Of a DNA stretch of 64,000 bases, positions 48,976-62,000 are shown one piece after another. The first letter of the stretch is position 1, and each line of letters begins with the position of its first letter. The position numbers and the translations under genes were made by a program. The notes below the pieces were generated by a model. That model was given only the letters and a program-made list of their open reading frames with translations. It made no database searches and had not been told where the DNA came from. Source of the DNA: Mesostigma viride (lineage: Eukaryota; Streptophyta; Mesostigmatophyceae; Mesostigmatales; Mesostigmataceae); contig RPFO01000132.1 of the NCBI GenBank assembly GCA_009746045.1, positions 503,090 to 567,089 on the forward strand. Reading direction: 5' to 3'.

Positions 48976-51192
48976 GCATTTTCCTTGATCGACAGGTGGG
49001 GCTCGCGCCCCCCCCCCCGCCGCTTCACCCCGAGACGGCCACCCGTCTCGGTGTTGCCGGACCCCCCCGCGCCGCCTGTGCCGCCCTCGATCCTCGGCCG
49101 CGGACTACCAAGTCCCCGCGCCTTGAAGGACCTCGGGCTGCCTTGCCACCAACGACGTCGTCCACCCGCCCCTTCACTTTGGAGGAATTGTACGGCGCCC
49201 TTGCTCGCCTGCGGACTGCGGCACGACACGGCGGTCGGTGCGCCGACCACCTTTCGGCTGAGCTGCTGAAGACCCCAGTGCTGACCCGGCGGTACGGGAG
49301 CTTCTGCTGGCGCGTTCTGCAATCGTGTTCTGCTCTCTGATGAGCCTCCGCCTGCTGAGTCAGGCAGACAGCCATCCGAGTCACATGTGCTGTACAAGAA
49401 GGGCTCTGCTGCTGACCCCGGTAACTATCGGGGTGTCTGCCTCCAGAGCGCCGCGCTGAAGGTCTTCATGCGCATGATGCTGCACAGGCTCCGCGCCGCG
49501 CTGGACCCACACCTGGGTATAAGTCTCAGATGGGTTTCCATCGTGGTCGTAACACCGACTGTCATGGCTGTATTTGTGGCGCGCCGGTTAATGGAGGAGG
49601 TGCGTCGCATTTGCCCTGCAATGGTTTTCCGCTGGTCTTCATTTTTGTTGACTATATCAAGGCTTTCGACACGGTCCTCTGGGAGGCCGATCTTTGGGCC
49701 GGATCCTAGCTCTGGATCGTGTGCCCCCAGCGTTTATTGCTGCCATTCGCCGGCTGTATGAGGGTTCACAGGCAGTAGTGCGGACTGCGGAAGGCACTAC
49801 CCCACCATTCCCCCTTCACCATGGGGTGTGGCTATTGGTTGTGTCCTGTCCCCATATCTGTTCATTATTGTCGTGGATCAAGTCATGCGCCAGCCTGCTG
49901 CACGTACGCGCTTTACTGCTCGGGGGTTCGAGCCCAGCTTGGACACGAGCGCGAACACGGCGGCGGTGGTCCCGGTTACCGCCTGTCCGACCTGCATGCA
50001 GATTTATGCGGATGATACCACCCTCATCGGGCGCCCCCCCAGAAGATTGTCAAGGCGCACACGCCCAACCCTGTGGGCAAGCCACCTCCCCCCAAGTGGA
50101 GGAGGCGTTTTGATGAGTAGTGTAGTTAGGATTTTCTAGATAGCTTAGAGTTAGGATAGTTCGATCACGCGGCTTCCTCCACCCCATCCATCATGGAATA
50201 TGTGCTACATGACCTCCCCACGGAGGCATGTTATAATTTAATTTAATTTTTTTTAATCGGGCGCCCCGAGCACATTCAGACCTGGCTGAACTGTCTGGGC
50301 TTAGGGACGCGGGTGCGGTGGGGTTGGAGATTAGTGTCAAAACTGAGGCCGGATGGTGATTGGGGCTGCCAGCTCCCCGCCGAGGCCCCGGCCGCTAGAC
50401 GGGACGGAGGTCCCGTTCCGTGACCGCTTCAAACTGCTGGGGAGCATGCTCCCCGACACCGCCGACGATGTGGACATCCACATCGGCCTGGCCTGGGCTA
50501 GGCTTCGTTCACTCAAAACCTACTGGCAATCGAAGGACCGGGGCGAGCATGCACCGCAAGCGAATGCTCTTCAAGGTCCTCGCCCTCACGGCCGGTGCTT
50601 ATACGTACACATGGCGCCGAGGCATGGACACTCACGGACACACTGGCCGCAAAGCTGGCCGGCACGGTTTACTGAATGCTTCGACACGTCCTGAATGTAG
50701 GGTTTTCCACACATAGGTCATAAGAGTCTTTGTATCTGAGGGTATTCCTCGCATTTCGGACGAGATTAGGCAGCGTAGGATAGCATTTGTAGGACATCTT
50801 GCTCGCACCAGTCATGCAGGTAGACACCGGCCTTGGTCTGGCCGGCCCGGCCCCAGCGGCTTGGCCAACCAGGGCGGCATATCGTGACCTGGCCTGGCCC
50901 CAAGGACATTCCTAGAAATCTGGGTAAACCTGCCATGAACTGCACACAGATGTTGCTGGCCGACCTAGTGGTCCCAGCTCAGTTTGAACACCGCATTCAC
51001 TCCCTCTCTCTTGCTTGGACTGCTATGCAGAACAAGAAGAGGTGGCAGAAGATTGTCCAGGCGCTCACAACGCCAGACCCTGTGGGCAAGCCCCCTCCCC
51101 CCTACAGCGGAAGGGGCGCTTTGCTGAGTAGAGAAGTTAGGGTTTTCTATAGACGAGATTACTGAGCTTATAGAGTTAGCTTAGTTCGGTTC
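48976..51192 (+). pseudogene. degenerate LINE ORF2 (reverse transcriptase)
   Basis: Recognisable across several frames: FTLEELYGALARLRTAARHG, LYKKGSAADPGNYRGVCLQS, VDYIKAFDTV (motif A), GCVLSPYLFIIVVDQVMR (motif B), YADDTTLIGRP (motif C), thumb FRDRFKLLGSMLPDTADDVD and the C-terminus shared with 14666-15310. There are at least five frame breaks. The 5' part with any endonuclease is missing. It is interrupted at 50038-50255 by another LINE tail and truncated at 51192 by an LTR. The LINE clade was not determined. Confidence 0.8.
50038..50255 (+). mobile_element. LINE 3' end inserted in the LINE reverse transcriptase
   Basis: A 218-bp 5'-truncated copy (last codons, 3' UTR, stem-loop CCTCC-CCAC-GGAGG at 50213-50226, ATTTA tail) with the perfect 12-bp TSD ATCGGGCGCCCC (50026-50037 and 50256-50267), inserted just after the YADD motif. 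Confidence 0.9.
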
Positions 51193-51423
51193 TGATGTCA
51201 GATTACACATAGATTCCAAGGTACTGTCCCGTACCGTCCAGGGCCCAACACAAAGGACCATCAAAAGGGCACTCCGCATATAAGTCCCAAAGAGTCAAGT
51301 CAGGCCAGGAATCATTACACTTTGGCCGTACAAAAGACTCAGCCATTTACACTGAACGTTGAACTCCAAGTTCACGTCCACTTGGATGTAACAGTATACA
51401 CACTGTCAGAAAATACTGTTACA
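51193..51423 (-). repeat. candidate 3' LTR
   Basis: 231 bp reading, on the minus strand, TGTAACAG...CTGACATCA (TG...CA ends). It is directly preceded on that strand by the purine tract TCTTGGGGGGAGGAA, as expected of a polypurine tract. It interrupts the LINE 3' UTR. An 11-bp inverted repeat (TGTAACAGTAT / ATACTGTTACA) forms a hairpin at its 5' end. No second copy is in the window, so the partner would lie beyond 64000. Confidence 0.6.
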
Positions 51424-51615
51424 TTCCTCCCCCCAAGAACAGAGCTACCAGCTCTGCCAAACAGACCAGTCGCATGACTGCCAGCATCCCCACAGGCCTC
51501 AAGTCTCCGCCAACACGGCATCATTGACCCTGCAAGGATCTGAGTCTATGGACAAAGGAAATGGTCTGCAAATCACAGGCTGGCCGCATCATTGACCCAG
51601 TTATCCCTTCAGGCC

Positions 51616-53322
51616 TTAACCCCTAAATGGTCTTGCTGCCGATTTTCCGCCAAAAAGTGACTTACAGCCGATTTGTCGGCACCTACTCGGGGGACCAGTT
51701 TGCGAGAATACTATTGGGAATTAGGAAACGTTTAGCTGAGAAGAATGAAAGTTTATAAGTTTCTCCAGAACATGATACTAGGGTTTGCTATATTTTGACC
51801 AAGTTTAACAGGTGTTCCAGACCGTCAAAGTACAAGGGGTCAGGGTACTTTTTCACGTACAACGTGCATTCCGGAAAACGACGACCTGGCCATGGCGGCT
51901 TGCGCCCACGCATGGCATTTACGTTTGCGTTCGAATTTTCTGGCCAAACTTAGGATATTGATTTTATACGTCCTAAAGATCATACAGGCCAATTTTTGGT
52001 TCGCGGGAATGCCATTTGATAGGTGTCGGCAGCGTTCTTGCTGGAAAAAACTGCGATCAGGCCGGACGATAGAAACGTTGACAGCAATACCTTTCCGGCG
52101 TATTTTAAAGGATATATCGGTTTCTTTGTACTTTTTATGATACATATTAGTCGTAAACGTGCAAGGGTGGCCAGAAATCGCCGAATCCAGCGACCATGCT
52201 GCACAACTTTGGTGTGCCGAAATGCGCCATTTTGCGGCCACCGCCTGGGCCAAGGTAACGCCATCCATGCCTGGTAAAGCTTAAGCATCGTTTTCCTATC
52301 GATGTTTGACGTTTATATATACGTTCTAGCTTGTGTAGCACATTCTTTTTGCATTATTCATGCTCTTTCTTGACCCTGGCCTGGCCCCTTTCTAAAACAC
52401 CCTTCTTAGATGCTTCCCTCAGTCAGTTGACCTGCCACAGGGTGATGGTGATAAGTTTTAGAGGCTGTATGGGTTTGAATACCTCCATATATGTTTGTTA
52501 TACATTTCCCACACACATATTGCATGAGTGTGAGGCAGTTGGCTGGTCTCTGTGGCATCATCAAGCATGTAACCGGTGAGTAGAAGCTTCCCATTGTCAG
52601 CATGTGCCACCAGGTGTGCTGGCCATCACCTGGAAAGCTATAGCAGCTTAGGCCTAGTTTATCCTTGCTAGGGCAGGCTGAAATAGGCTTAAAATCACTA
52701 GTTTGTTGGTGGCTGCCTCCTAGAATGCATGCCTTGCGTAGGGTATCCGTACCACGTTACCTACGTGCATGGACAAGGTGGCACCTGCACATAGGTGCCA
52801 TGTAAGGGCAGTGTGATGATGCAGTTATGTTTCCCCATCATTGTGGAAGGGAAATGCATTGTTTGGCATGGTTGGGGGCCATATTAGTAGGTATTAGTAG
52901 GTAGTATGGCCACTCCTACCCCCTTGGTTGCTTTTTACCAACGGTACCCCTATGGGCTGTACTGGGTGTAACTGCTGGTATACCCACCCAAATGATGACC
53001 CCAATGGCTCAAACTGTTCAGCAACTAATTGTTTATCATCCCTGAAGTGGTAGGTGCCTAGCTCTTACAACATAATTCAAAATGCACATTCTACCAAAAA
53101 TGAAAACGCTCGTCTTGACCCCCCTGACTTCGACGGCAGTTATACATGGCCTACGATGAATATATGTGAGGTTGTGATATATCATGGCTTAGGGCAACTC
53201 ATGGACATGCTTGCCCCCCAAGGACAGCGATTGGATATTGCTAGGTTGTACAGGGGCTGGTTTACAAAATAGGTGAGTTACTGCCGATTTATCGGCAGCA
53301 TTTCCGCCCATTTAGGGGTTAA
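51616..53322. mobile_element. piggyBac-like non-autonomous element
   Basis: 1.7 kb flanked by TTAA on both sides (51616-51619 and 53319-53322), with perfect 11-bp inverted ends CCCCTAAATGG / CCATTTAGGGG. Each end has a subterminal hairpin with the same core (GCCGATTTGTCGGC near 51664, CTGCCGATTTATCGGCAG at 53281). TTAA duplication and C-rich ends are piggyBac hallmarks. No transposase was recognised. The ORF at 53054-53272 is unidentified. Confidence 0.75.
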
Positions 53323-55500
53323 GTCTCGACCACAAAGGCGTCATCAACCCTCTTGGGAACTGAGTTCATGGGCAAGACTCACAGCCTGAACACATAACAC
53401 ACATCCTATCTGGGGAGGAAGTTGTCACACTAACACAAAACTCAAAAACACAGAAATCACATAAAATAATAAAACCCAAAACTCTAAATCAACTACTGTC
53501 TTCTGCTGGGACTCCAGCCAGAGAAAAGACGAACTGGTACTGGGCTCATCCTGCAACTCATGACAGAGAAAAGACCCTAGTACTATTCAAGTACAACGTC
53601 ATCACAACTGGTATCAAACAAGGCAGGTGAAAGGATCAGCCGCTGAAGACTGAAAAAGTCTTGAAACAGGACTGGAACTGGAACTTGGAACTGGAAATAG
53701 CAACTGGAAGCAGATCTGGAATTGGAAAAACAACTGGAACTGGATATGCTGGTACAGGAAGTGTCTTCTAAAGAAAGGCAAGTATGGCCTCAAAAGACAC
53801 ATAAGCAGAGAATAAGGAACCACAGTGTTGAGAGGGCTCACTCATGGAATCCGCCATGCCCATCACAGTAAGCATCATAACAGATTCTCTCTGCCTATCC
53901 CACTAGCAACAAAGACTGTGCCATATCTGCACATCCCAAACTGGATCCATAGAAAGTAGGTAGACTGCACCAAGTCCACGCGTCCAAGACAAGGTCTCCC
54001 ACAACTGGATCAGTGCAAGCACGTAGTAAAAACTGATCTCCAAAATCTGGCCACCCCAGATTCTCCAACCCATCCAAATCTGGCCACTCCAGATTTTCCA
54101 TCCCATGCAAATCTGGCCACTCCAGATTCTCCATCCGAGGTCCACATTCTGGCTTGCAGGTCAAACACTGGATCGGCTCCAAGAAGGAAAACTGCAGCAG
54201 GAAGACGTCTCTGGATGTCAACCACTGGAAGCAGAACTTGCTGACCAAAGCACGCTGACCACAGCTTTAATGTAGACCAGAGGCCCAGAACTGAAAGACA
54301 GTAATGTCCTTAAGGCCCTCAGTCAGGTGACCACAGCAAATCTGCCATGAAGGCACAGGTCACCAGGACAGAATGGGATCTATGAGGTAACAAAAGAAGA
54401 AACTGAAAATCCCAATCAGTTTCATAGGCAAATAGTGATGTCCATCTGCCATAGACCTCATAGATCCCCTCCCCTCTAAGACAAGACGCAGGGGGCTAGG
54501 GTGAGGGAAAGCCTGTGGCCACATCTCAACCCACAAACAAGTGGCCCTAAATGAACAAGGCACACGCATCAGTCTCTCTCAACTGGAATGGTGAGAGCAA
54601 CCAACGATCTTGGAACGACTCAGGTCACCCAAGACCGCGACCATCATCAAGGCTCAATGCATCACTCAGTGCCAAGAGTGAGTGACACCTTAGACCAAGG
54701 AAATTCAGCACATCATTGATCATGCAGAGCCATGGTCCAATTACTCAACAGCTGGTAAACTGGAGACAACCAGCCATACGTAAGCGTATTCATTCATCTG
54801 GCCGCCTCGGGTAAACTGGAAACAACCAGAAGGCACTGGCCAAACAGAGGTACTGTCTCTGCATGGTGAACTGGATACCACCAGCAGACAAACTCGTTTC
54901 CAAATCTGCCACTGATTAACTGGATGCAATCAGCAGGCATACTGCCAACAATCTGCCAACGGCGTGGTCACAGGACAGTCATGGGTTAGTCACAGGAAGG
55001 GGGATGGGGCCAGCCAACCCTGTCAAGGTGTAGGGGTGAGGGCATCTCAAACCCACAAGACAACAAGGTCAGACAGGCTCCCTCCATAAGATGTTCCTGT
55101 GAGACCACACAACATGGATTAATCCTTGACAGCCATGCATAAGGTTGCAGATTGATGTCAAGCAGCGGGTAAGGCTGACGAGGTCAACACAAAGAGAGCT
55201 CACAGCTCCTAGGTTAAGACTCTCAGCAACAGTATCACAACCCATCCTAGGTACAAAAATTGTCCATTGATCCAGAACGCTGTTGTACTGTGGGCAGCTC
55301 AAGGGCGGAAGGGTCCGTCAGCATAGAGAAATACTCAAGAGCTGTAGCAAGACCCCTTGCATCATGTACAACTGAAGGTGAGTGAGTAGGCACTCAGGGT
55401 ACAGATGCCAGCATACTGTTGTACCCAATTAAAACTCTATCAGAGAGAGGCTCTCAGACAGACATGAGAGGATACCACAAAGTCCACTCATGGAGTTAAA
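53323..55500. other. non-coding, repeat-rich retroelement region
   Basis: No ORF of substance. It contains AACTGGA-rich stretches (53660-53760), a 32-bp tandem repeat (54045-54140, three units around AAATCTGGCCACTCCAGAT) and four spaced TAAACTGGAAACAACCAG-like units (54740-54930). Confidence 0.6.
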
Positions 55501-56219
55501 GCCCGACCGGCTCAGCTATGGCGGTCGGTCACGTTGAGCTTGGGATAAGGTGAACACAGAGAACTGCCGTCGGAGCTGGCCCACCACTGGTTTATGTCTT
55601 AGCCAGCAAACCCTATCCGGTTAGCCGTAACCGTGGGACAAGCTAGCCGTCCGTACTGACCCGGATAAGGCCCCGGACTGGGGCCTAGGTGGCGCCGGCC
55701 CTAGGCGCCGCCCTTAGACCGGTCGCCCGCATCGGACCGCCGGATTATAGCCGGCGGCTGAGCGGACGCTAGCGGAAGGCGTGCGGACGGACATGGGGAA
55801 CTCAGAGCCAGATCCTAGGGCTCTAGAGTTACTCAACTCCGACATACTCTTTTGTTCTTTGATTAATTATCAAAATAATTACATCAAATGCAGACCATAC
55901 AAAACCCTCTAAGGTAGGGAACTCAAGCTGGGGGCCTCAAGGCCGTCAAAATCACCACGGTATCGACCCGCGCCCTTGTGATCACACATGAGTAGTGATG
56001 TAATAAGTATCGAGAAAAAACAACTATGCCACCAGACAAAAGGTGACCCATTTATTAGGACCAGTGACCCGCCGACGGGCCCAAGGCACCGTCCAACGTG
56101 GCTAGGGTATGGTCAGGACAAACAAAAAAAAACTACCACCATGATATTCGTGAATGCTAGCAACACAGGGTGAGTTATGGCTGTATTCATAAAGCGCCCG
56201 AGCCGTAACCCTGTGTGGC
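55500..56219. other. unassigned, probably 3' region of the second copia element
   Basis: A GC-rich block (55500-55800, rich in CCGG and GGCGCC) followed by AT-rich sequence. No LTR pair could be matched by eye. Confidence 0.35.
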
Positions 56220-57440
56220 TCACGGGTGTTGCATCGTCATGCGCTTGCGCAACACTGCGTACTGCGGGGCAGCCTCCCGCGCCTCCTTGGTGAGTGCATC
56301 CGCGGGATTGAGTTCATCCGCGATGTGCTGGAGACGCGTGACGCAGGAGGCCGCCTCAGCGAGTACGAGGTAATCAACGTCCTGTGACCGCGCATAGGGA
56401 TTGTCAAGGAAGGCCAAACAACTTTGTGAGTCAGTGTGCACCGTGCTAGTCCAGTGAAGAGTGAACCCACACGAGCCAAATACCCAACCCAGCAAGTACC
56501 GCAGCCACATGCCATGTGAGATAGCTGAAACAATGCCCCGGCATTCAGCCGTGTTGGGGCTAGTGGCAATGCGGCTGTGCAAGCGCGAGTACCAATCTAA
56601 CAACATGCCAGGCTGTCCCTCATTGCTAATAAAGAACAGTGCCCCCATGCGGGCCCGCACTTGGCTGACTGTGCGCGTCTCTAGATTAGCATCCGTCACT
56701 ATCTCGAGGTGCACCGGCTGTGAGCAATCGAGCCCACGAAGCACAATGCCGGGCGTCATGGCCAGCTGCCGCCGAACATGAATGGACCCTAGTCCTTCCA
56801 GCACATCATCGGGCAGGCGAGCGAGCACCGCCAAATCAGGTGCCACCGTGTCCGCCAACCACCCGAGCTTGCCCTTAACCGAGGGCCCATGGGTTGCCTT
56901 AACAGCGGGGACGGGAGGTCGGCCAGCAGGTCAACCACATAGTTGCGGCTATCCTGCATGTGCATGACCCATTCGCCAGAACGCGAATCCCGCTGCAACG
57001 TAGACTGCACGCCGCAAAACACCACGGGTTTACCCTCCTCATGATCCACCGCCCTGCCCAGGGGAAACTTAGCCGCCACTGCAGCAAGAAACTGCATGGG
57101 TAGCAAAGGTGCGAGGTGCCACCAGCTTGAAGTCATCGCCATGCCACACGAAGAGGGCTGGCTCGCCAGGGACGCCGGTGGGGACCACAAAGAAGTTAGG
57201 ATCCGCGCGATGGTACGTGGCCCCTAAGCTCTGCAGGACCTCCTCCGCGGAAATGCGGAAGATGATGGGAGAGCTCTGCAGCCCCTCCACCCCTGTCAAC
57301 AGCTCGATATACTCGCTGCCAATGGTGCCATCCTGCCAGACCACCGGGACCTTCACCACGTAGCGGGTGCCTTGCCATGTTTGCTGCGCGACCCCAGCGT
57401 CGCTGTGGAGGAATGCCCGCTGAAAGTCACCGCACCACAT
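56220..57440 (-). pseudogene. degenerate copia-type RT-RNase H with HGDD active site
   Basis: Three overlapping minus-strand frames together carry DFQRAFLHSDAGVAQQTW (RT motif A), LQSSPIIFRISAEEVL, FVWHGDDFKLVAP (motif C), then LDWYSRLHSRIATSPNTAECRGI and ADALTKEA (RNase H). Frameshifts occur near 57110 and 56850. It is clearly related to, but diverged from, the pol at 59014-62640. Integrase and gag are absent. Confidence 0.8.
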
Positions 57441-59013
57441 CCCGTAGTAGTTGTGAGGGTAAGAATGCCACGAATTCCGCCATGGTTCTTGCAGGAAGTT
57501 GCCTTTATTAACAATCAGGAAACACAGACGTAAGTCACGTCACTTCCAAGACTGCACACAGCACAGACGACAGGGTCGCAGTGCCAAGAGAACGTGCACG
57601 CAAGAACTAGCGTCCCGGTGTGACCAAGTCACTCATATAGCTTACTAGGGACGCGTCCAAGTATTCAGCTGCACTGTCACAGCTGAACTGTCAATCAATT
57701 GATTACACAGACTCTGGCACGCCTTTGGCGCGCAGATCTATCAATTGTCCATACGGCTAGTCCTGTGGTCCTATCCGTACACTACTCAGCATCAATTGTC
57801 TCATAGGTCCTGGCGCGCTACAGTGCGCCTACCTATCAATTGACCATCAAGTCCTGTACAAGTCCTGTCAACGTCCTGCGGACTATCAAAGTGACACTTG
57901 TACATCCTGTGTCCGTACGCGCCCACAGTGGCGCGCCGGGTACTGTCGGCACAGCCTAGGAAACGTCATAACTTTTACGTTCCTTAACCAAATGAGGCGT
58001 TCAAGGTGCCGTTGGAAAGAGCGTAACAATCTCTATCCATCTAACGTAAATCCTTTACGTTAACTCCAATCCCTTCTTTTCTTTAGGGATCACATCCCCT
58101 GCCAGGGACCCTTGAAGTAGCTTGAAATGTCCTTCACTCCAGCTTGAAGCTTGAACAGATGTCTTTAATGGCCATTGCCATTCCCCCAGCCCTTTCTTTT
58201 AAGGAACTGGAAAAGAAACAGATCTGCCACAGGGAAAACCATTTCATGAGAAATGGAAAAACCTATGGAAGTGGCATTACAGAGTACCACCAGATATTAG
58301 AAGCACACAAAATTAAATACATACAGGTTAATTCTATGAGGTCTTCTCCAGGAATTAATCCCATCACCTCGGTAGAGCCTCCAGTACAATGACCTTCTGG
58401 CGGTGAGTTACATTAATCCCAGATACTAATCCCATAAAACCCAGTACATATTCAATATAAGTACAATAAATCCATGACAATTAAAATACCACTTGACAAA
58501 GTAAGGCGTATTACAATAGTTTGCCTGTCATTCTCTCAACAGGGGTCTATTGGCGCCCGTCTTACGGCGCCCGTCTACTTGCCAGATGGTAAACTGCCAC
58601 AGCAAACAAATGACAAAATGAAACACATAGGCAACAATTAAATCCTGCCCTGGGGAACTAGGGAAGTCTGAACAGGCAAACACCTGAACAGGCCAGCTTG
58701 TAGAAACATAATACCAGGGAATCGAACCCCGCCCTATAAACCCCAGAATAAAGGTTCCCAGACCATTGTGAGAAGTATGTACAAATATACATTTCTTTTA
58801 AAATAGAATACATGGTCTGTAATGGACCTGTCAACCTTGTGTAGTCAACAGCATGAACCCCAGCCAAAACCTGGCTGTATCCTGATTAAAATCAGAGTGA
58901 GTGTACCATGGTCCATGAGCCTTAGTACAGACTAAAATACAGGTATTATGCCAGTCACAATGCTGACACTACCACACAATCTGCTCTCCAATGCCCTATA
59001 ACCATGCACCAGC
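57441..59013. other. non-coding sequence between copia elements
   Basis: 57441-58090 is leader or LTR-like sequence of the second element, with several TCAATTGA/TATCAATTG motifs. 58091-59013 is AT-richer and probably 3' UTR of the pol at 59014. On the minus strand near 58710-58740, GGTTCGATTCCC resembles a Pol III box B, but no tRNA fold is evident. Confidence 0.4.
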
Positions 59014-62000
59014 TTAGACAGCTTGCTGAGATGGGTCCATCAGAGACTGAAGAACCTTGTATTGCACTGCTGCCTTCTGCACTAGCTTGGTCAAAGCATC
59101 AGCAGGATTGTCAACCCCAGGGATATGCTCAATATTGGCCAAGGAGGACAACTCCTTAAGAAGGAGATAATCCAAGTCCCTACTTCTGGCCATCTGCCTG
59201 TGCACAAACTGCACCATCCCCATGGAGTCTGTTTTTAGAAGAGTGGTAACCTGAAGTGGCCAAGGAGTGTTAGAAGTCATCTGATGAAGCAACTCCTTCA
59301 GATAAAGGCTTGTGTGAATGCCTTCACAAATAGCCCTGCATTCTGCCACATCACTGCTGACAGCCACCCGTTTGTGCAGGCGACTAAACCAGCTCACCAA
59401 ACTCCCCAGGCCTTCCTGTCTGAGCACAAAGAGCCCTGCAGCCCTGCCCCTGACCTTGGAGACCTGCCTGCTGTCCATTGAGCTATCCACATACAGCTCC
59501 ATGCAAATGGGTTGTGATAAATCCACTGCAGACAACAGAATGCCAGATGAAGCCCTGACCTGATCAGCCACCTTGGCAGACCCTAGCTCCACCAGCATGT
59601 CATCAGGCAACCTGGCTATGACCATAAGGTCTGGCCTGGAAATGCCTGCCACCCAAGCAACCATGCCCCTCACCATGGGACACAGTGCCTGTGTGATGGT
59701 TGGAGGAAGCTTGCTAATGAGGGTCTCTTGATAGTCATTGCCCCCCACCAGCAGCATACGCCACTCCCCTCCCTTCTTCACCAGTGTGGCCTCCATGCCC
59801 ACAAACAGCAGAGGCTCATTCTCCACCTGCCATTGCTCCCTACCCAGAGGAAACTTGGACTTAATGATGGAGATCAGCTCCTTAAGCCACGACGTGGGAG
59901 CTATCAGATGTAGGTCATCCCCGTGCAGCGAAGCATACACTGGCAGGCCTTCCCATTGCCCCAGAAACAGACAGGGGTCTACAGGAGAGACCTTCAAGTT
60001 GCAATGCTCCTTCAGGAAACGGTTGAGAGTCTCCCTCCAGATTATTGGACTTGACCTCAGGCCCTCCAGGCCCTTGAGGATTTTAAGGAACTCCGTGTGG
60101 ATGTCCCTTTTCCATACAGCAGGCACCCTAACATAGAAAGGCGTCTTGCCCTCCCACTTTTCCTGTGCCACATCTGCATCACCCTCCAGAAATGCCCTCT
60201 TGAAGTCTATCACCACTGAGCCATAGTCCAAGCCCTTGTTGAGAAGGCCTAGAAAGACACACAGCAGCAGCCTCCAAGTATCATGCAGCATGCCAGGGGT
60301 ATACAACTCCTCAGCAGTGCACTCACCAGTACCCTTGAACTCATTCAGCACTGGCCTGACATGTGGTACCTTGACCCCGTCCACCTCCTTCATCTTGATG
60401 ACAAACTTGAGCTTGAGTAGACGTCGTGCAGGAGGCAGGTCATTGACAGGTTCCACGCATTTCTTGGAGATCCAGTCCTCCCCAGATTTAATCAGACCCA
60501 GTGTGACCTGGGGACACATAATGGGAGAGGACATGAGCTTCACCAGGCCTTGGTAGTTGATAGGGCTGTGTCCAGCAAGTGAGTGAGGACCAATGCCCAA
60601 ACTGCTTGGATGACTAGCAGCTGGCAGTATGAGGTCATCAACCAAGGGCTCCTGCCCCTGGCACACTTGCACACGCTTAACCGTCCTGGTTACTGCACGT
60701 GATAGGTGAGTGGTCCTGAAATTAATCAGTGGGACCTGACCAGCCCCTTCCTTAGTCAGGAGAGAGGACGTGATCACTACCCCATCCTGGCATAGGAAAT
60801 TCTGCCCCAGAAGAGCAGGTCCTTGATAGCCCTCCAAGACACAAAAAGCAGTGTCCTGTCCAAGGATAGGAATGAATACCTCACCCAGTACCTTCACGTG
60901 TACCCCGCCACTGAAGTCAGACACAAACTGATAGCTGGGTTCAGACATGCTGTACCCTGCTGCAGCCCTGGTCCCAATAATGGAGACCTGAGAATTAGTG
61001 TCTACCTCTAAGGCAGTGTCCAGCCCCAGATTGCCATGCCACCTGAGCTTGGCTACCTTGGGCTGCTTCTTGGCCCTTTGTAGAGCCCCAATCAATCCAG
61101 CCAAACTTGTCCCCCTGGGCTTGGTTAGTGCCTTGGGCTTGACAGTTGACTCCCCAGCTGTTGACCTTGCAGCCTGTTCAACAAGTACCTCTGCAACCTG
61201 GCCAGGGCTGACAGATTCCCCTGCAACAGATGTGGTCGTTGCGTCAGTGATGTCACCTGGGACCTGAAAATCCTGCAGATCCTGTGAGCCTTGTGCCTGA
61301 CTGCCCTCATTCATCAGGTTAGGCTTGACATATGACCAACTCAGCCGGTGTACATGCTTTGGTTCGTCCTCCATGCTGACCAAGCATGCGTGGCTAGCTT
61401 CATCAACCTGGGTAACCACCCCAGGACTCCAGCTACCACGTTTGCCATAAAGGCTAGGTTCCTTCCAAGCTAGGACCTTCTGACCCACTTGTGGCTCCAG
61501 CATCTTCCAACCCCGGTCCTTCTCCCTCAGCTTGGCAAAGGTGACATGTGCAGCATGTTTCCAGCCCTCCAGCACATGTGGTGGGCACAGGCCATGATAT
61601 AGACCCATTGGGCTGACAGCAACTCCATCATAGTAGAAGTTAACCCTGCTGTTCAGCTGCTGCTCCACGTTCCTCAGCCATGCACTCCTGACAAGTGCAG
61701 GTGCAGACAAGGGTACCCAGTCTTCAGAGATGATCAATTTCTTGACCTCCTGGATTGCCCTCTCGATAGCACCCTGCTGCCCATGAGCCTCCCTAGGTGT
61801 AACCAGCAACTCAGGAAGGGTAGGATCACCCTTGAGATGCTGAAACTGCATGTCCACCTGGATCCTTGTGGTAGGAAACTTGGCTCTTACATTCTGCAGG
61901 GCAGCCAGCAAGTACCTGTTCTTCATAGAAGGTAAATGCTCCAGCACCTTGTATTTCGTGTACCTGTCCACGCACACCAACAGTTGCATGCCCCTGATGT

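Noticed and set aside
58700-58745. tRNA or primer-binding site at GGTTCGATTCCC
   Set aside because: Only a T-loop-like motif; no cloverleaf, and the position is 3' of pol, where a primer-binding site is not expected.
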